Source of the DNA: Acidobacteriota bacterium
GTDB lineage: Bacteria > Acidobacteriota > Vicinamibacteria > Vicinamibacterales > JAFNAJ01
DNA: 15,138 nucleotides
Direction of reading: 5' to 3'
NCBI GenBank assembly: GCA_017860085.1
Contig: JAFNAJ010000014.1
Coordinates: 1 to 15,138, forward strand
Made by a program: the position numbers and the translations under genes. Shown here in pieces: positions 14,773 through 15,138 of this stretch. Under the pieces are notes generated by a model. It had not been told where the DNA came from. It did not search any database and worked only from the letters and a program-made list of their open reading frames with translations. Each line of letters starts with the position of its first letter. Within the stretch, counting starts at the first letter, position 1.

Positions 14773-15138
14773 CTAGGAGGCGACGTGCGCCTCCGCCTTC
14801 TCAGCCGTCTCCGGCGCCGTGGACTCCTGCTCGAGCGCCAGGTCCAGCACTTCCTCAATGGTCGTGACGAGGTGGACCGTGATCTCGGAGCGGAGTTCCG
14901 GGCTGAGGTCTTCCTTCACGTTCTTCTCGTTCTGCGCCGGCAGGATGACGTTGCGCAGGCCGTGCCGGCGGGCGGCCAGGACCTTCTCCTTGACGCCGCC
15001 GACCGGCAGCACGCGGCCGGAGAGCGTGATCTCCCCGGTCATCGCCAGGTCGCCTCGAACCGGGCGGCCCGACAGCTCTGACACGAGCGCCGTCACCATG
15101 GTCACGCCCGCGGACGGGCCGTCCTTGGGGATGGCTCC
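14773..15138 (-). CDS. lon: ATP-dependent protease Lon, C-terminal part (5' end outside the window)
   Basis: Only the last 121 residues are present; the frame is open through the right edge. They belong to the Lon proteolytic domain: PKDGPSAG (the ninth visible residue is the catalytic Ser, 15112-15114), then AMTGEITLSGRVLPVGGVKEK with the catalytic Lys about 43 residues later (14983-14985), then the helices typical of Lon. The end, LEQESTAPETAEKAEAHVAS, is a variable acidic tail. Lon degrades misfolded and regulatory proteins in the cytosol. The Ser and Lys dyad is intact in what can be seen. The deacetylase-like gene follows 19 nt downstream. Confidence 0.95.
   Translation of the reverse strand, partial: GAIPKDGPSAGVTMVTALVSELSGRPVRGDLAMTGEITLSGRVLPVGGVKEKVLAARRHGLRNVILPAQNEKNVKEDLSPELRSEITVHLVTTIEEVLDLALEQESTAPETAEKAEAHVAS

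Noticed and set aside
14754..14858. N-terminal extension of the deacetylase-like protein
   Set aside because: The extra 35 residues are an Arg/Ser-rich shadow of the lon C-terminus; the family N-terminus begins at 14753.

Overview
The window is GC-rich, densely packed bacterial chromosome, with a strong G/C preference at third codon positions. I see no insertion sequence, phage gene, CRISPR array, tRNA or rRNA. Gene content suggests an Acidobacteriota-like organism, possibly Vicinamibacteria: alkaline-phosphatase-superfamily proteins, a secreted PA-IL-like lectin protein, the ileS-lspA-lgt-rluD order, and a REP-like environmental repeat. That placement is inference from style, not from a marker gene.

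Layout. (1) Positions 3-2908, plus strand: the 3' part of an alkaline-phosphatase-superfamily protein with a degraded metal site, then a PAP2/Aur1-type membrane phosphatase or phosphotransferase overlapping it by 4 nt, then thiD. (2) 2974-3733: a likely extended -10 promoter, then moaE and moaD, the two subunits of molybdopterin synthase, overlapping by 10 nt. (3) 3771-6189: prfA (release factor 1), prmC (its glutamine methyltransferase), a hairpin-forming repeat, and a HIT-family nucleotide hydrolase. (4) 6196-7032, minus strand: a large GNAT protein resembling COG3375, convergent with the HIT gene. (5) 7224-8051: a secreted protein with duplicated beta-type repeats, a Gly/Ser linker and a PA-IL-like lectin domain, followed by a terminator-like hairpin. 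(6) 8215-13826, plus strand: ileS, lspA, lgt, rluD and a Nudix hydrolase, tightly spaced and probably one operon. (7) 13854-15138, minus strand: the 3' end of lon followed 19 nt later by a histone-deacetylase-family gene, convergent with the Nudix gene across a hairpin.

Functional links. prfA and prmC encode a modified protein and its modifying enzyme. moaE and moaD form one complex. lgt and lspA catalyse consecutive steps of lipoprotein maturation. lon and the deacetylase-like gene are co-oriented and may be co-transcribed. The first two genes may act together on a lipid or phosphoester at the membrane.

Most of the window is conserved housekeeping DNA, and I do not see a clear new defence or mobile system. 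The places most worth a second look are the degenerate phosphatase and its PAP2 partner, the lectin-like secreted protein, the hairpin repeat at 5791-5832, the altered ThiD substrate loop, and the HIGT signature in IleRS. No gene-free stretch exceeds 300 bases; the longest are 7033-7223 and 8052-8214.
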